DNA of 64,000 nucleotides from Leucobacter tenebrionis (GTDB lineage: Bacteria > Actinomycetota > Actinomycetes > Actinomycetales > Microbacteriaceae), in contig NZ_CP082322.1 of NCBI RefSeq assembly GCF_019884725.1, positions 2,356,001 to 2,420,000 on the forward strand. Direction: 5' to 3'. Positions 52,365 to 59,602 of the stretch are shown here, piece by piece. Under the pieces are notes generated by a model. The model searched no databases. It was not told where the DNA came from and was given only the letters and a program-made list of their open reading frames with translations. Every line of letters starts with the position of its first letter. Position 1 is the first letter of the stretch. Made by a program: the position numbers and the translations under genes.

Positions 52365-52940
52365 TCAGTCCTCCGAGCCGTGACCGCGCGTGCAGCGGCC
52401 GGCGGGGCCGTCGATCCTGATGTCGTGAGCAGAGGCGTTGAAGCGGTGCAGGCCGGCGCGCAGCTGCTCGAGATCCTCGGCGCTCCAGTCGGCGAACCGC
52501 TCGTGGTAGGCGTGGGCCCACTGGCGACGGATGCGCTCGAGCAGTTCACCGGCATGGGCCGTCGCGGTGAGCAGGATCACGCGGCGATCCTCGGGCGACG
52601 CTTCCGCCTCGACGAGCCCGAGTTCGCGCAGCTTCGCGATCTGCCGGCTCACCACGGCCTTGTCCATGTCGAGCATCTGGCTGAGGGCGGTCGCCGTGAC
52701 CGGCCCCTTCCTGAACACCAGCTGCAGCACGATCATGCCGACGCCCTTGAGCTCGCTGTCGACCTCCTGGGCGTAACTCGCCCAGTGGCTGCGGGCGAAG
52801 GCGAATACCTCCGAGAACTCCGAGATGATCTGCGAGACCCGCTCGTCCCTCGGTGAGGCGGCCGCCCCCGCACCGGGCGCATGCGCGTGCTCGTGCGCGT
52901 GCTTGTGCCCGTGCGCGGGGCGGCCGTTCTGAACCTCCAT
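52365..52940 (-). CDS. MarR-family regulator with histidine-rich N-terminus
   Basis: 191 residues from ATG 52940. The N-terminal segment contains HGHKHAHEHAHAPG (about residues 11-24), unusual for MarR and capable of binding metal ions. The MarR domain follows: VTATALSQMLDMDKAVVSRQ as recognition helix and EASPEDRRVILLTATAHAG as wing. It is 11 bases downstream of a DHA2 efflux gene on the same strand and probably binds the paired sites at 54791-54834. Confidence 0.9.
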   Translation of the reverse strand: MEVQNGRPAHGHKHAHEHAHAPGAGAAASPRDERVSQIISEFSEVFAFARSHWASYAQEVDSELKGVGMIVLQLVFRKGPVTATALSQMLDMDKAVVSRQIAKLRELGLVEAEASPEDRRVILLTATAHAGELLERIRRQWAHAYHERFADWSAEDLEQLRAGLHRFNASAHDIRIDGPAGRCTRGHGSED

Positions 52941-52951
52941 GATCGTTGAGC

Positions 52952-54688
52952 CTAGCGGGCCGTCGAGGGGCCGTCGTCGCCGTCTCGCCCGCCGCCCTCG
53001 GAGGTGATGACGGGGATCGATCCGGTGGCGACCCGCACCGCGTCGCCGAAGAGCTCGGCCCCGGCCGTGCTGCCCGCGTCGGACGGGGCGGCCTTCTCGC
53101 GCTGGCTCAGCTCGGAGATGCGCTCCGCGTTGCTCTTGTTGCTCAGCGGGATGTTGGGCAGGAAGATGATCGCGATGAGCGCGACGATCGCCACCGGGGC
53201 CGCGGCCAGGAAGATGTTGCCGATCGCGTGGCCGTACGACGACTCGACGACCTCGCGCACGGGCGCCGACAGGTCGGCGATCTTCGGGATCGCGTTGCTC
53301 TCCTGGAACTTCTGCAGATCGGCGATCACCGCGGGATCCGGGTTCTGCTGCATGAGGGCGCCGAGCTTGGTGAAGCCCTCCTTGAAGTAGTCGGCGACCT
53401 CGTGGGCGAGGATCGCACCCATCACCGAGATACCCGCGGTGCCGCCGATCGTGCGGAAGAACGTGACCGCCGAGGTGGAGGTGCCCATCTCGGCCGGATT
53501 GACCGTGTTCTGCACCACGAGCACGAGGTTCTGCATCGTCATGCCGACGCCCGCGCCGAGCACCGCCATCGACACCCCTACGTACCAGTAGGTCGTGTCG
53601 TACCGCAGCTGACCCATCATGACCAGGCCCGCGAGCAGCGCGACGGCGCCCGCGACCATGTAGCGCTTCCACTTGCCGGTGCGGGTGATGATCTGGCCCA
53701 CGATCGTCGAGGAGAGCAGCACGCCCGCCATCATCGGCAGCGTCAGCAGGCTCGACTCGATGACCGAGCGACCGCGCGCGAGCTGCATGTACTGGCCGAG
53801 GAAGACCGCGGTGCCCATCATCGCGAGGCCCACCGCGATCGACGCGATCGACGCGAGGGTGAAGGTGCGGTTCGTGAAGAGCGTCATCGGGATGAGCGGC
53901 TCCTCGACCTTGAGCTCGACGAACACGGCGATCACGAGGGCGACGAGCCCGCCGCCGACCATCGCCGCCGTCTGCCACGACCACCAGTCGAAGTTGGAAC
54001 CGGCGAGGGTCACCCAGATGAGCAGGCTCGAGAAGCCGAGCGAGATGAGCGCAGTGCCCCAGTAGTCGATCTTGACCTTCTGCTTGCGGGTGGGCAGGTG
54101 CAGCGTGCGCTGCAGCATGATGATCGCGACGATGGCGATGGGGGCCGCGACGTAGAAGTTCCAGCGCCAGCCGACGGTGTCGGTGAGGAGGCCGCCGAGC
54201 AGCGGGCCGCCCACGGTCGCGACGGCCATGATGGCGCCGAGGATGCCCATGTACTTGCCGCGCTCGAGCGGGCTGATGATCTCGGCGAGCACGATCTGGG
54301 CGAGCGCGCCCAGGCCGCCGACGCCGATGCCCTGGAAGACGCGGCAGGCGATGAGCCACGTCGGATCCTGCGCGAAGCCGGCGAACGCCGAGGCGAGGAT
54401 GAAGACGATGAGGGCGACCTGCAGCAGCACCTTCTTGCTGGTCAGGTCGGCGAGCTTGCCCCAGATCGGGGTCGAGATCGCGCTCGCGAGCATCGTCGCG
54501 GTGACCACCCAGGTGAAGGCGGCCTGCGTGCCGCCGATGTCGGCGATGATGATCGGCATCGAGGTGCCGACGACGTTCATGGCGAGCATGGAGACGAAGT
54601 TGGCGAGGAAGAGCCCGGCGAGCGCGAGGTTCTTCGCTCGGCCGGTGAGCAGCCCCGTCTGGGGGGCTTGCTGGGAGGGCTGTGACAT
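52952..54688 (-). CDS. DHA2-family MFS multidrug efflux transporter
   Basis: 578 residues from ATG 54688 behind AAGGAC; an upstream ATG at 54805 lies inside the operator. Fourteen membrane segments are expected, and the DHA2 (EmrB/QacA) signatures VSMLAMNVVGTSMPIIIADI and GGPLLGGLLTDTVGWRWNFY are present. A cytoplasmic tail rich in Ser, Ala and Glu ends the protein. It is co-transcribed with marR, the typical self-regulated efflux pair. Confidence 0.93.
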   Translation of the reverse strand: MSQPSQQAPQTGLLTGRAKNLALAGLFLANFVSMLAMNVVGTSMPIIIADIGGTQAAFTWVVTATMLASAISTPIWGKLADLTSKKVLLQVALIVFILASAFAGFAQDPTWLIACRVFQGIGVGGLGALAQIVLAEIISPLERGKYMGILGAIMAVATVGGPLLGGLLTDTVGWRWNFYVAAPIAIVAIIMLQRTLHLPTRKQKVKIDYWGTALISLGFSSLLIWVTLAGSNFDWWSWQTAAMVGGGLVALVIAVFVELKVEEPLIPMTLFTNRTFTLASIASIAVGLAMMGTAVFLGQYMQLARGRSVIESSLLTLPMMAGVLLSSTIVGQIITRTGKWKRYMVAGAVALLAGLVMMGQLRYDTTYWYVGVSMAVLGAGVGMTMQNLVLVVQNTVNPAEMGTSTSAVTFFRTIGGTAGISVMGAILAHEVADYFKEGFTKLGALMQQNPDPAVIADLQKFQESNAIPKIADLSAPVREVVESSYGHAIGNIFLAAAPVAIVALIAIIFLPNIPLSNKSNAERISELSQREKAAPSDAGSTAGAELFGDAVRVATGSIPVITSEGGGRDGDDGPSTAR

Positions 54689-54790
54689 CTGGGTCCTTAT
54701 GGGAATGTGCGTTGCGTGAGATCGGTCGGCGGGGACTCCGTGAGCGAGCCGCCGAGGGGGCGCGGGATCGGAATCCCACGCCCCCTCTTT

Positions 54791-54834
54791 GTTGACGAAG
54801 ATCAACTATATGTCAATGGTTGATTTTCGTCAAC
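54791..54834. promoter_or_regulatory. Paired MarR-type operator sites
   Basis: GTTGACGAAGATCAAC (54791-54806) and GTTGATTTTCGTCAAC (54819-54834) are each dyads of GTTGA-N6-TCAAC and are near reverse complements of one another (one mismatch). They lie about 100 bases upstream of the DHA2 transporter start, in the only AT-rich part of the gap. Probably bound by the adjacent MarR. Confidence 0.7.
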
Positions 54835-54867
54835 CATTTGCGGGTTTCGTTTCGGGCGCGACCCAGC

Positions 54868-54923
54868 CGAGGTACGGATTTCGCGGCGTCGAGCGCGAGC
54901 GGCCGTGCGAAATCCGTACCTCG
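54868..54923. repeat. Long hairpin between divergent genes
   Basis: Arms 54868-54884 and 54907-54923 (CGAGGTACGGATTTCGC and its reverse complement) are perfect over 17 bp with a 22-base loop. It lies in the divergent gap of the MFS and purK genes, upstream of both. Confidence 0.75.
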
Positions 54924-54946
54924 CGGGGTCGGATCCCTCGGCGGGA

Positions 54947-55066
54947 TCCTTCCTTCCTTCCTCCTTCCTCCTTCCTCCTTCCTCCTTCCTCCTTCCTCCT
55001 TCCTCCTTCCTCCTTCCTCCTTCCTCCTTCCTCCTTCCCTTCTTCCCTCCTTCCCTTCCTTCCTCT
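54947..55066. repeat. Polypyrimidine tract with TTCCTCC heptamer array
   Basis: One hundred and twenty consecutive pyrimidines on the + strand, containing about eleven and a half copies of TTCCTCC (54958-55038) followed by CCCTTC-type degenerate units. It lies between the divergent DHA2 transporter and purK genes. Open frames through it in two phases give PPSSFLL repeats but no ribosome-binding site, so they are not genes. The heptamer length makes copy-number change likely. Confidence 0.9.
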
Positions 55067-55070
55067 AACT

Positions 55071-55133
55071 GCACCGATCGACGTTCGAGCATCGAAGATC
55101 CCGCAATCGGGGTGCTTGAGCGTTGATCGGTGC
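55071..55133. repeat. Class I palindrome, copy D
   Basis: GCACCGATCGACGTTCGAGC at the left end (55071-55090) pairs with GCTTGAGCGTTGATCGGTGC at the right (55114-55133); mismatches in the stem are all of the G-T type. Orientation is the same as copy B. It lies between the polypyrimidine tract and purK, in a divergent gap, so it is not placed as a terminator. The remaining 130 bases to purK show nothing clear. Confidence 0.85.
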
Positions 55134-55269
55134 CGGAGGCGGGATGGCAGAGATGCGGGGCGGGATGGAAGAGGGATCCGGGCCCGGGTAAAGAGGATGC
55201 AGCGCAGGGCGACAGTGGGTGGCGCGGCGAGCAGGGCGGGGCGAGAGGCACGGGCGGCAGTAGGGCAGA

Positions 55270-56427
55270 ATGGAGGGCATGACTCTCGAGAGCGGCAGCA
55301 TCAGGATCGGCGTCATCGGAGGCGGGCAGCTCGCGCGCATGATGGTGCCCCCGGCGATCCACCTGGGGCTGCGCATCAGCGTGCTCGCCGAGGCCGAGGG
55401 ATCGAGCGCGGCCCGCGCCGCCGATGCCGTGGGCGATTACCGCGATCCCGAGACGGTCTACGCCTTCGCCGACACCGTCGACGTGGTCACCTTCGATCAC
55501 GAGCACGTGCCGGGCGAGATCCTGCGCGAGCTCGAGCGCCGCGGCAAGGCCGTGCATCCCAGGCCCGACGCGCTGCAGTTCGCGCAGGACAAGATCCTGA
55601 TGCGCGAGAAGCTGGGGGAGTTGGGCGTGCCGATTCCGGCGTGGGCCGCCGTTGAGGACGAGGCCGAGCTGCAGAGCTTCATCGACGACAACGGGGGCCG
55701 CGCGGTCGTGAAGACCGCCCGCGGCGGCTACGACGGCAAGGGCGTGCGTGTGGTCTCCGACGCGGTCGAGGTGCGCGACTGGTTCACCGCTCTGGCTGAG
55801 GATGGTCACGGGGGCCGCCTGCTCGTCGAAGAGCTCGTCGATTTCACGCGCGAGCTGTCGCAGCTGGTGGCGCGCCGCCCCAGCGGGGAGACGCGCACGT
55901 GGCCGGTGGTCGAGACGATCCAGCGCGACGGCGTCTGCGCCGAGGTGATCGCCCCGGCGCCGGTGCAGAACGCTGCGACACTCGACGAGGCCGCGCGCAT
56001 CGGCGCGATCGTCGCCGAGGGCGTGCAGGTGACGGGGGTGCTCGCGGTCGAGATGTTCGAGACGCGCGACGGCCGCGTGCTCGTCAACGAGCTGGCGATG
56101 CGACCGCACAATTCGGGCCACTTCTCGATCGAGGGATCCGTGACGAGTCAGTTCGAGCAGCACTTGCGCGCCGTCGCCGATCTGCCGCTGGGCGACACCT
56201 CGATGGCCGCGCCCGCGGCGGTGATGGTCAACGTGCTCGGGGGGCCGGCGGAGGGGCCTATGCCGGTGCGCTACGCCGAGGCGCTGGCGGCTCATCCTCG
56301 CGCCAAGATCCACAGCTACGACAAGCAGCCCCGCCCGGGCCGCAAGGTCGGCCACGTCACCGTGACGGGCGACGATCTCGAGGCGGTGCTCGCCGAGGCG
56401 CGCGCCGCTGCTGCCGCCTTCGAGTAG
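55270..56427 (+). CDS. purK: 5-(carboxyamino)imidazole ribonucleotide synthase
   Basis: 385 residues of the ATP-grasp family: IGVIGGGQLARMMVPPA at the N-terminus, TFDHEHVPGE, VKTARGGYDGKGVRVV, and VNELAMRPHNSGHFSIEGSVTSQFEQHLRA with the PurK signature. It converts AIR, bicarbonate and ATP to N5-CAIR in purine synthesis. The start is ATG 55270 or ATG 55279, neither with a perfect ribosome-binding site. PurE is not in this window. Confidence 0.96.
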   Translation: MEGMTLESGSIRIGVIGGGQLARMMVPPAIHLGLRISVLAEAEGSSAARAADAVGDYRDPETVYAFADTVDVVTFDHEHVPGEILRELERRGKAVHPRPDALQFAQDKILMREKLGELGVPIPAWAAVEDEAELQSFIDDNGGRAVVKTARGGYDGKGVRVVSDAVEVRDWFTALAEDGHGGRLLVEELVDFTRELSQLVARRPSGETRTWPVVETIQRDGVCAEVIAPAPVQNAATLDEAARIGAIVAEGVQVTGVLAVEMFETRDGRVLVNELAMRPHNSGHFSIEGSVTSQFEQHLRAVADLPLGDTSMAAPAAVMVNVLGGPAEGPMPVRYAEALAAHPRAKIHSYDKQPRPGRKVGHVTVTGDDLEAVLAEARAAAAAFE

Positions 56428-56461
56428 GCCAGTTCGCGGCCGCCACCGCTGCTGTGGCGCG

Positions 56462-57112
56462 TCAGCGGCGAGAGCGCGCGTGCTCCCTCAGCAGGCGGAT
56501 GCGCAGCTCGCGAGCGGTGCTCATATGGGCGCTTGCAAGCTGCCGTGCGCGCTCCGGATCACGCGCGTCGATCGCCGCGACGATGGCCTCGTGCTCGTCG
56601 AGGGATTCGGCCCAGCGGTCGCCGACCGAGAGCGTCGAGTGGGGAGCGTTCGTCAAGTGGAATTGCAGCCGCTCGAGCAGCTCGACGAGCACCGGGTTGT
56701 GAGCCGCCCGCCACAGCGCGGCGTGGAACTCGAGGTTCGTCTCGATGCGCTGCGCATCGCTCGGGCGATCGAGGGTGCGATCCCGCGCGATGAGACTCTC
56801 GAGCTCGACCAGGTCGCTCAGTTGACGATGCTCCGCGGCCTCGGCGGCGGCCTCGCCCTCGAGCGCGATGCGGACGTTGTAGGTGTTCAGGATGCGTTCG
56901 GGATCCGGGGCGGTCACCCGCAGTGTGCGCCCGTCCCGCTCGACGAGTCCGTAGCCCTCGAGCTTCGTCAGCGCCTCGCGGATCGGGGTCCTCGAGACGC
57001 CGAACCGCTCGGCCAGCGCGACCTCGCGCATCGGGGCACCGGGCTCGAGCGCTCCGGTCACGATCTCGGTCCGCAGTGCGCGGACGAGGCTGTCGGGATC
57101 GTGCGGAGGCAT
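56462..57112 (-). CDS. GntR-family regulator, FadR-type (FCD domain)
   Basis: 216 residues from ATG 57112. N-terminal winged helix (LRTEIVTGALEPGAPMREVALAERFGVSRTPIREAL) and an all-helical FCD ligand domain (LEFHAALWRAAHNPVL, DEHEAIVAAIDARD). It is downstream of the tcuA gene on the same strand and probably binds the TTGTAT/ATACAA sites at 58796-58817 and 61395-61410, controlling tricarboxylate use. Confidence 0.9.
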   Translation of the reverse strand: MPPHDPDSLVRALRTEIVTGALEPGAPMREVALAERFGVSRTPIREALTKLEGYGLVERDGRTLRVTAPDPERILNTYNVRIALEGEAAAEAAEHRQLSDLVELESLIARDRTLDRPSDAQRIETNLEFHAALWRAAHNPVLVELLERLQFHLTNAPHSTLSVGDRWAESLDEHEAIVAAIDARDPERARQLASAHMSTARELRIRLLREHARSRR

Positions 57113-57251
57113 ATCGACTCGTTTCTACGGAAGGCCGCGCGAGACTTCGAGGGCGAATGCCGGGCGCGACGGCGGGTTGCGGCCGAGAGGGCACGTTCAA
57201 TTCTCGCGCACGGCGGCGGGAATAGCGGCGTGCACTCGCGGATGCCGTAAA

Positions 57252-57278
57252 GCGCGGAGCCGGGAACCGGCTCCGCGC
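57252..57278 (-). terminator. Terminator of tcuA
   Basis: GCGCGGAGCCGG (57252-57263) and CCGGCTCCGCGC (57267-57278) form a perfect 12-bp stem with loop GAA, then TTTAC on the minus strand. It is 26 bases past the tcuA stop. The rest of the gap to gntR (57113-57251) shows nothing. Confidence 0.85.
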
Positions 57279-57304
57279 ACCGCCCCTCAGACCCCCGGTC
57301 ACCC

Positions 57305-58774
57305 TCAGGCGATCGAACCGGCGCGACGGCCGAACACGCAGCCCGCTGCGAGGCCCGAACCTCCGGGGTAGTTGTTGCTGAACAGCCCGCCGAGCATCTC
57401 GCCCGCGACCAGCAGGCCCGGGATCGCGTTCCCCTGCTCGTCGAGCACTCGACCCGAGGTGTCGGATTTCAGGCCGCCGAAGGTGAACGTGATGCCGCAG
57501 GTCACCCCGAATGCGTAGAAGGGGCTGGTCTCGATGGCCGCCGCCCAGTTCGACTTGGGCGGCTCGACGGCGGCCCGGCGCCCGTCCTTCACGGTGGGAT
57601 CGAAGGGCTTGCCGCGGTCGATGGAGTCGTTGAAATTCCGCACGGTCGTGCTGAGCGCGGCCGGATCGATCCCGATCTTGACCGCGAGCTCCTCGATCGT
57701 GTCCGCCACCTCGACCGAGATGCCGGGCATGTCGTATTCCTCCGTTCGCAGCTGGGGGCGCAGCTCGGCGTCGAAGATCTGGTAAGCGACCGAACCTGGC
57801 TGACGCAGGATCTCGCGGCCGTACTTGGCGTAGGTGTAATTGCGGAAATCGGCTCCCTCGTCGAGGAACCGCTCGCCCTCGCGGTTGACGATGATGCCGA
57901 GCGGGTAGCTCTGGCGGGTGAGGCGGTTGGTGAGCTCTCGGTTCGACTCGTTCTGCGCCGTGAACGCATCCCACTGCACGGAGTGGCAGCTGTTCCAGTC
58001 GCCTCCGCGGGCGGCGCCGATCTCGAGCCCTGCGCGGATCATGTCGCCCTGGTTGTAGGGGGTGCCGCGCACCTTCGCGTTCTCCCACCCGGCGCCGAGG
58101 TGCTCCTCGCGCATGGAAGCGCTCGACTCGAAGCCGCCCGCGGTGAGCACGACCGACTCCGCGCGCACCTCCACCCGCTCCGAACCGTGCTCGGCGCGCA
58201 CGCCGACGACCCGGCCGTCCTCGACGATCAGTTCGGTGGCCCGGTGAGCGTAGCGGATATCGACGCCCGCATCGAGGGCGACCCGGGTGTGATCGGCGAT
58301 GAGGCCCTCGCCCCCGCCGACGTTGCCCACGTGGAGCCCGCCCCAGAACAGGTACGAGCCGTCGGCGCGCGAGTAGGCCTGGCGTTCGTACATGAGGCGG
58401 TATTTCAGTCCCTTGGAGTGCAGCCACTTGAGGGCGTCTGCGGCCTCCGAGACGAGCACCTCGGTGAGTTCGGGATCGTTGCGCCCCTCGGTGACCTTCT
58501 CGAGGTCCGCGCGGTACTCGTCCGCGCTGTACGGGGGAACGATCGTCGAGTCCCAGCGCTCGTCGGGCTCGAGCCAGGCGCGCAGATCCTCCAGTCCGTC
58601 GTGGGTGATGCGCGTGGCCCCCGCGGTGTAGAAGCTGTTGCCTCCGGCCATGTCGGCGGCTCCCGCTTCGAGCAGCACGACGCTGCGGCCGCGCTCGGCT
58701 GCGGCGTGCACCGCGGTGAATCCGGCGTTGCCGCCGCCGACCACGACAACGTCGGTGGTGAGGACTTCAGTCAT
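57305..58774 (-). CDS. tcuA: FAD-dependent tricarballylate dehydrogenase-like protein
   Basis: 489 residues from ATG 58774 behind GGAGG; the upstream ATGs are inside the operator. The FAD motif VVVVGGGNAGFTAVHAAAERG is near residue 8, and the fumarate-reductase-type flavoprotein pattern continues (GGFESSASMREE, CGITFTFGGLKSDTSGRV, GEMLGGLFSNNYPGGSGLAAG). It matches TcuA, which oxidises tricarballylate to cis-aconitate. TcuB, its usual electron partner, is not in the window. The adjacent TctCBA transporter and CitAB-like system fit tricarboxylate use. Confidence 0.88.
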   Translation of the reverse strand: MTEVLTTDVVVVGGGNAGFTAVHAAAERGRSVVLLEAGAADMAGGNSFYTAGATRITHDGLEDLRAWLEPDERWDSTIVPPYSADEYRADLEKVTEGRNDPELTEVLVSEAADALKWLHSKGLKYRLMYERQAYSRADGSYLFWGGLHVGNVGGGEGLIADHTRVALDAGVDIRYAHRATELIVEDGRVVGVRAEHGSERVEVRAESVVLTAGGFESSASMREEHLGAGWENAKVRGTPYNQGDMIRAGLEIGAARGGDWNSCHSVQWDAFTAQNESNRELTNRLTRQSYPLGIIVNREGERFLDEGADFRNYTYAKYGREILRQPGSVAYQIFDAELRPQLRTEEYDMPGISVEVADTIEELAVKIGIDPAALSTTVRNFNDSIDRGKPFDPTVKDGRRAAVEPPKSNWAAAIETSPFYAFGVTCGITFTFGGLKSDTSGRVLDEQGNAIPGLLVAGEMLGGLFSNNYPGGSGLAAGCVFGRRAGSIA

Positions 58775-58795
58775 GCGAACCTCCATCGAGAAATG

Positions 58796-58817
58796 ATTGT
58801 ATACCAATGTATACAAT
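58796..58817. promoter_or_regulatory. GntR (FCD-type) operator upstream of tcuA
   Basis: ATTGTATAC (58796-58804), 4 bases, and GTATACAAT (58809-58817) form a perfect dyad 22 bases upstream of the tcuA start. The same TTGTAT...ATACAA core recurs before tctC at 61395. Probable target of the GntR at 56462. Confidence 0.8.
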
Positions 58818-58912
58818 AGATCGGATGCGGGCGCAACACGGGCCTCGTCAGAGCCTCAGGATCTGTCGGCCCCGGGTGGGGCGGTTCGAGATCGCCCGGT
58901 CCGGCGCGGCCC

Positions 58913-59602
58913 TCACTCCTCGAGGCGGTACTCGTGCTGCGGGCGCCCGGTTTCGCCGTAGCGGGGCTGCATCCTGACGACGCCCTCGTTCACGAGCTGC
59001 TCGAGATACCGCCGTGCGCTGACGCGCGACAGCCCGGTCGCCTCTGATACGTCCAGAGCCGTCGCGGGCTCGGCGCTGTCCGTCAGAGCGTCGAGCACGC
59101 GCTGGCGGGTCGCGGGGTTCATTCGCTTCGCCCCATCCCGCCCGGAGCCGCCCGCGTCGCGACCGAGCAGCACGTCAACCTGCGCCTGGGTGACGCGACT
59201 GAGTCCGCCCAGTCGCCGTCGCTCGCGCACTCTGGCGGCGTAGGCGATCAATCGCGTGCTGAACTCGTCGCGGGTGAACGGCTTGAGCAGGAAGTCGGCG
59301 ACTCCCAGGGAGACCGCCTGCTCGATGAGCGTCGGTTCGTTCGCCGCGCTGACCATCATGACATCGACGAGGCATTGGGGGTCGGAGCGAATCCGCCGTA
59401 GCAACTCGATGCCTGAGGCGTCGGGGAGGTACAGGTCGAGCAGCACGAGGTCGATGCCGCCCGCTCGAATGCTGCCGAGGGCGTCGCCGGCGGTGAGTTC
59501 GCTCCCCACAGCCGCGAAGCCGGGGGTGCGCTCAAGGAACGCGGTGTGCATCCGCGCCACGGCGAAGTCGTCGTCGACGATCAGTGTGCGGATGTCGTTC
59601 AC
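58913..59602 (-). CDS. CitB/DpiA-type response regulator
   Basis: 229 residues. The receiver domain has the acidic pocket VDDDF (residues 9-13), phosphorylated Asp56 in LLDLYLP and Lys107 in FLLKPF. The C-terminal helix-turn-helix (ATALDVSEATGLSRVSARRYLEQL) is of the CitB/DcuR class. Its start overlaps the kinase stop by 4 bases on the same strand. It probably activates tctCBA and tcuA in response to tricarboxylates. Confidence 0.93.
   Translation of the reverse strand: MNDIRTLIVDDDFAVARMHTAFLERTPGFAAVGSELTAGDALGSIRAGGIDLVLLDLYLPDASGIELLRRIRSDPQCLVDVMMVSAANEPTLIEQAVSLGVADFLLKPFTRDEFSTRLIAYAARVRERRRLGGLSRVTQAQVDVLLGRDAGGSGRDGAKRMNPATRQRVLDALTDSAEPATALDVSEATGLSRVSARRYLEQLVNEGVVRMQPRYGETGRPQHEYRLEE

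Noticed and set aside
54820-55126. Open frames over the polypyrimidine tract giving PPSSFLL repeats
   Set aside because: They arise from the heptamer repeat in several frames and have no start context or domain.
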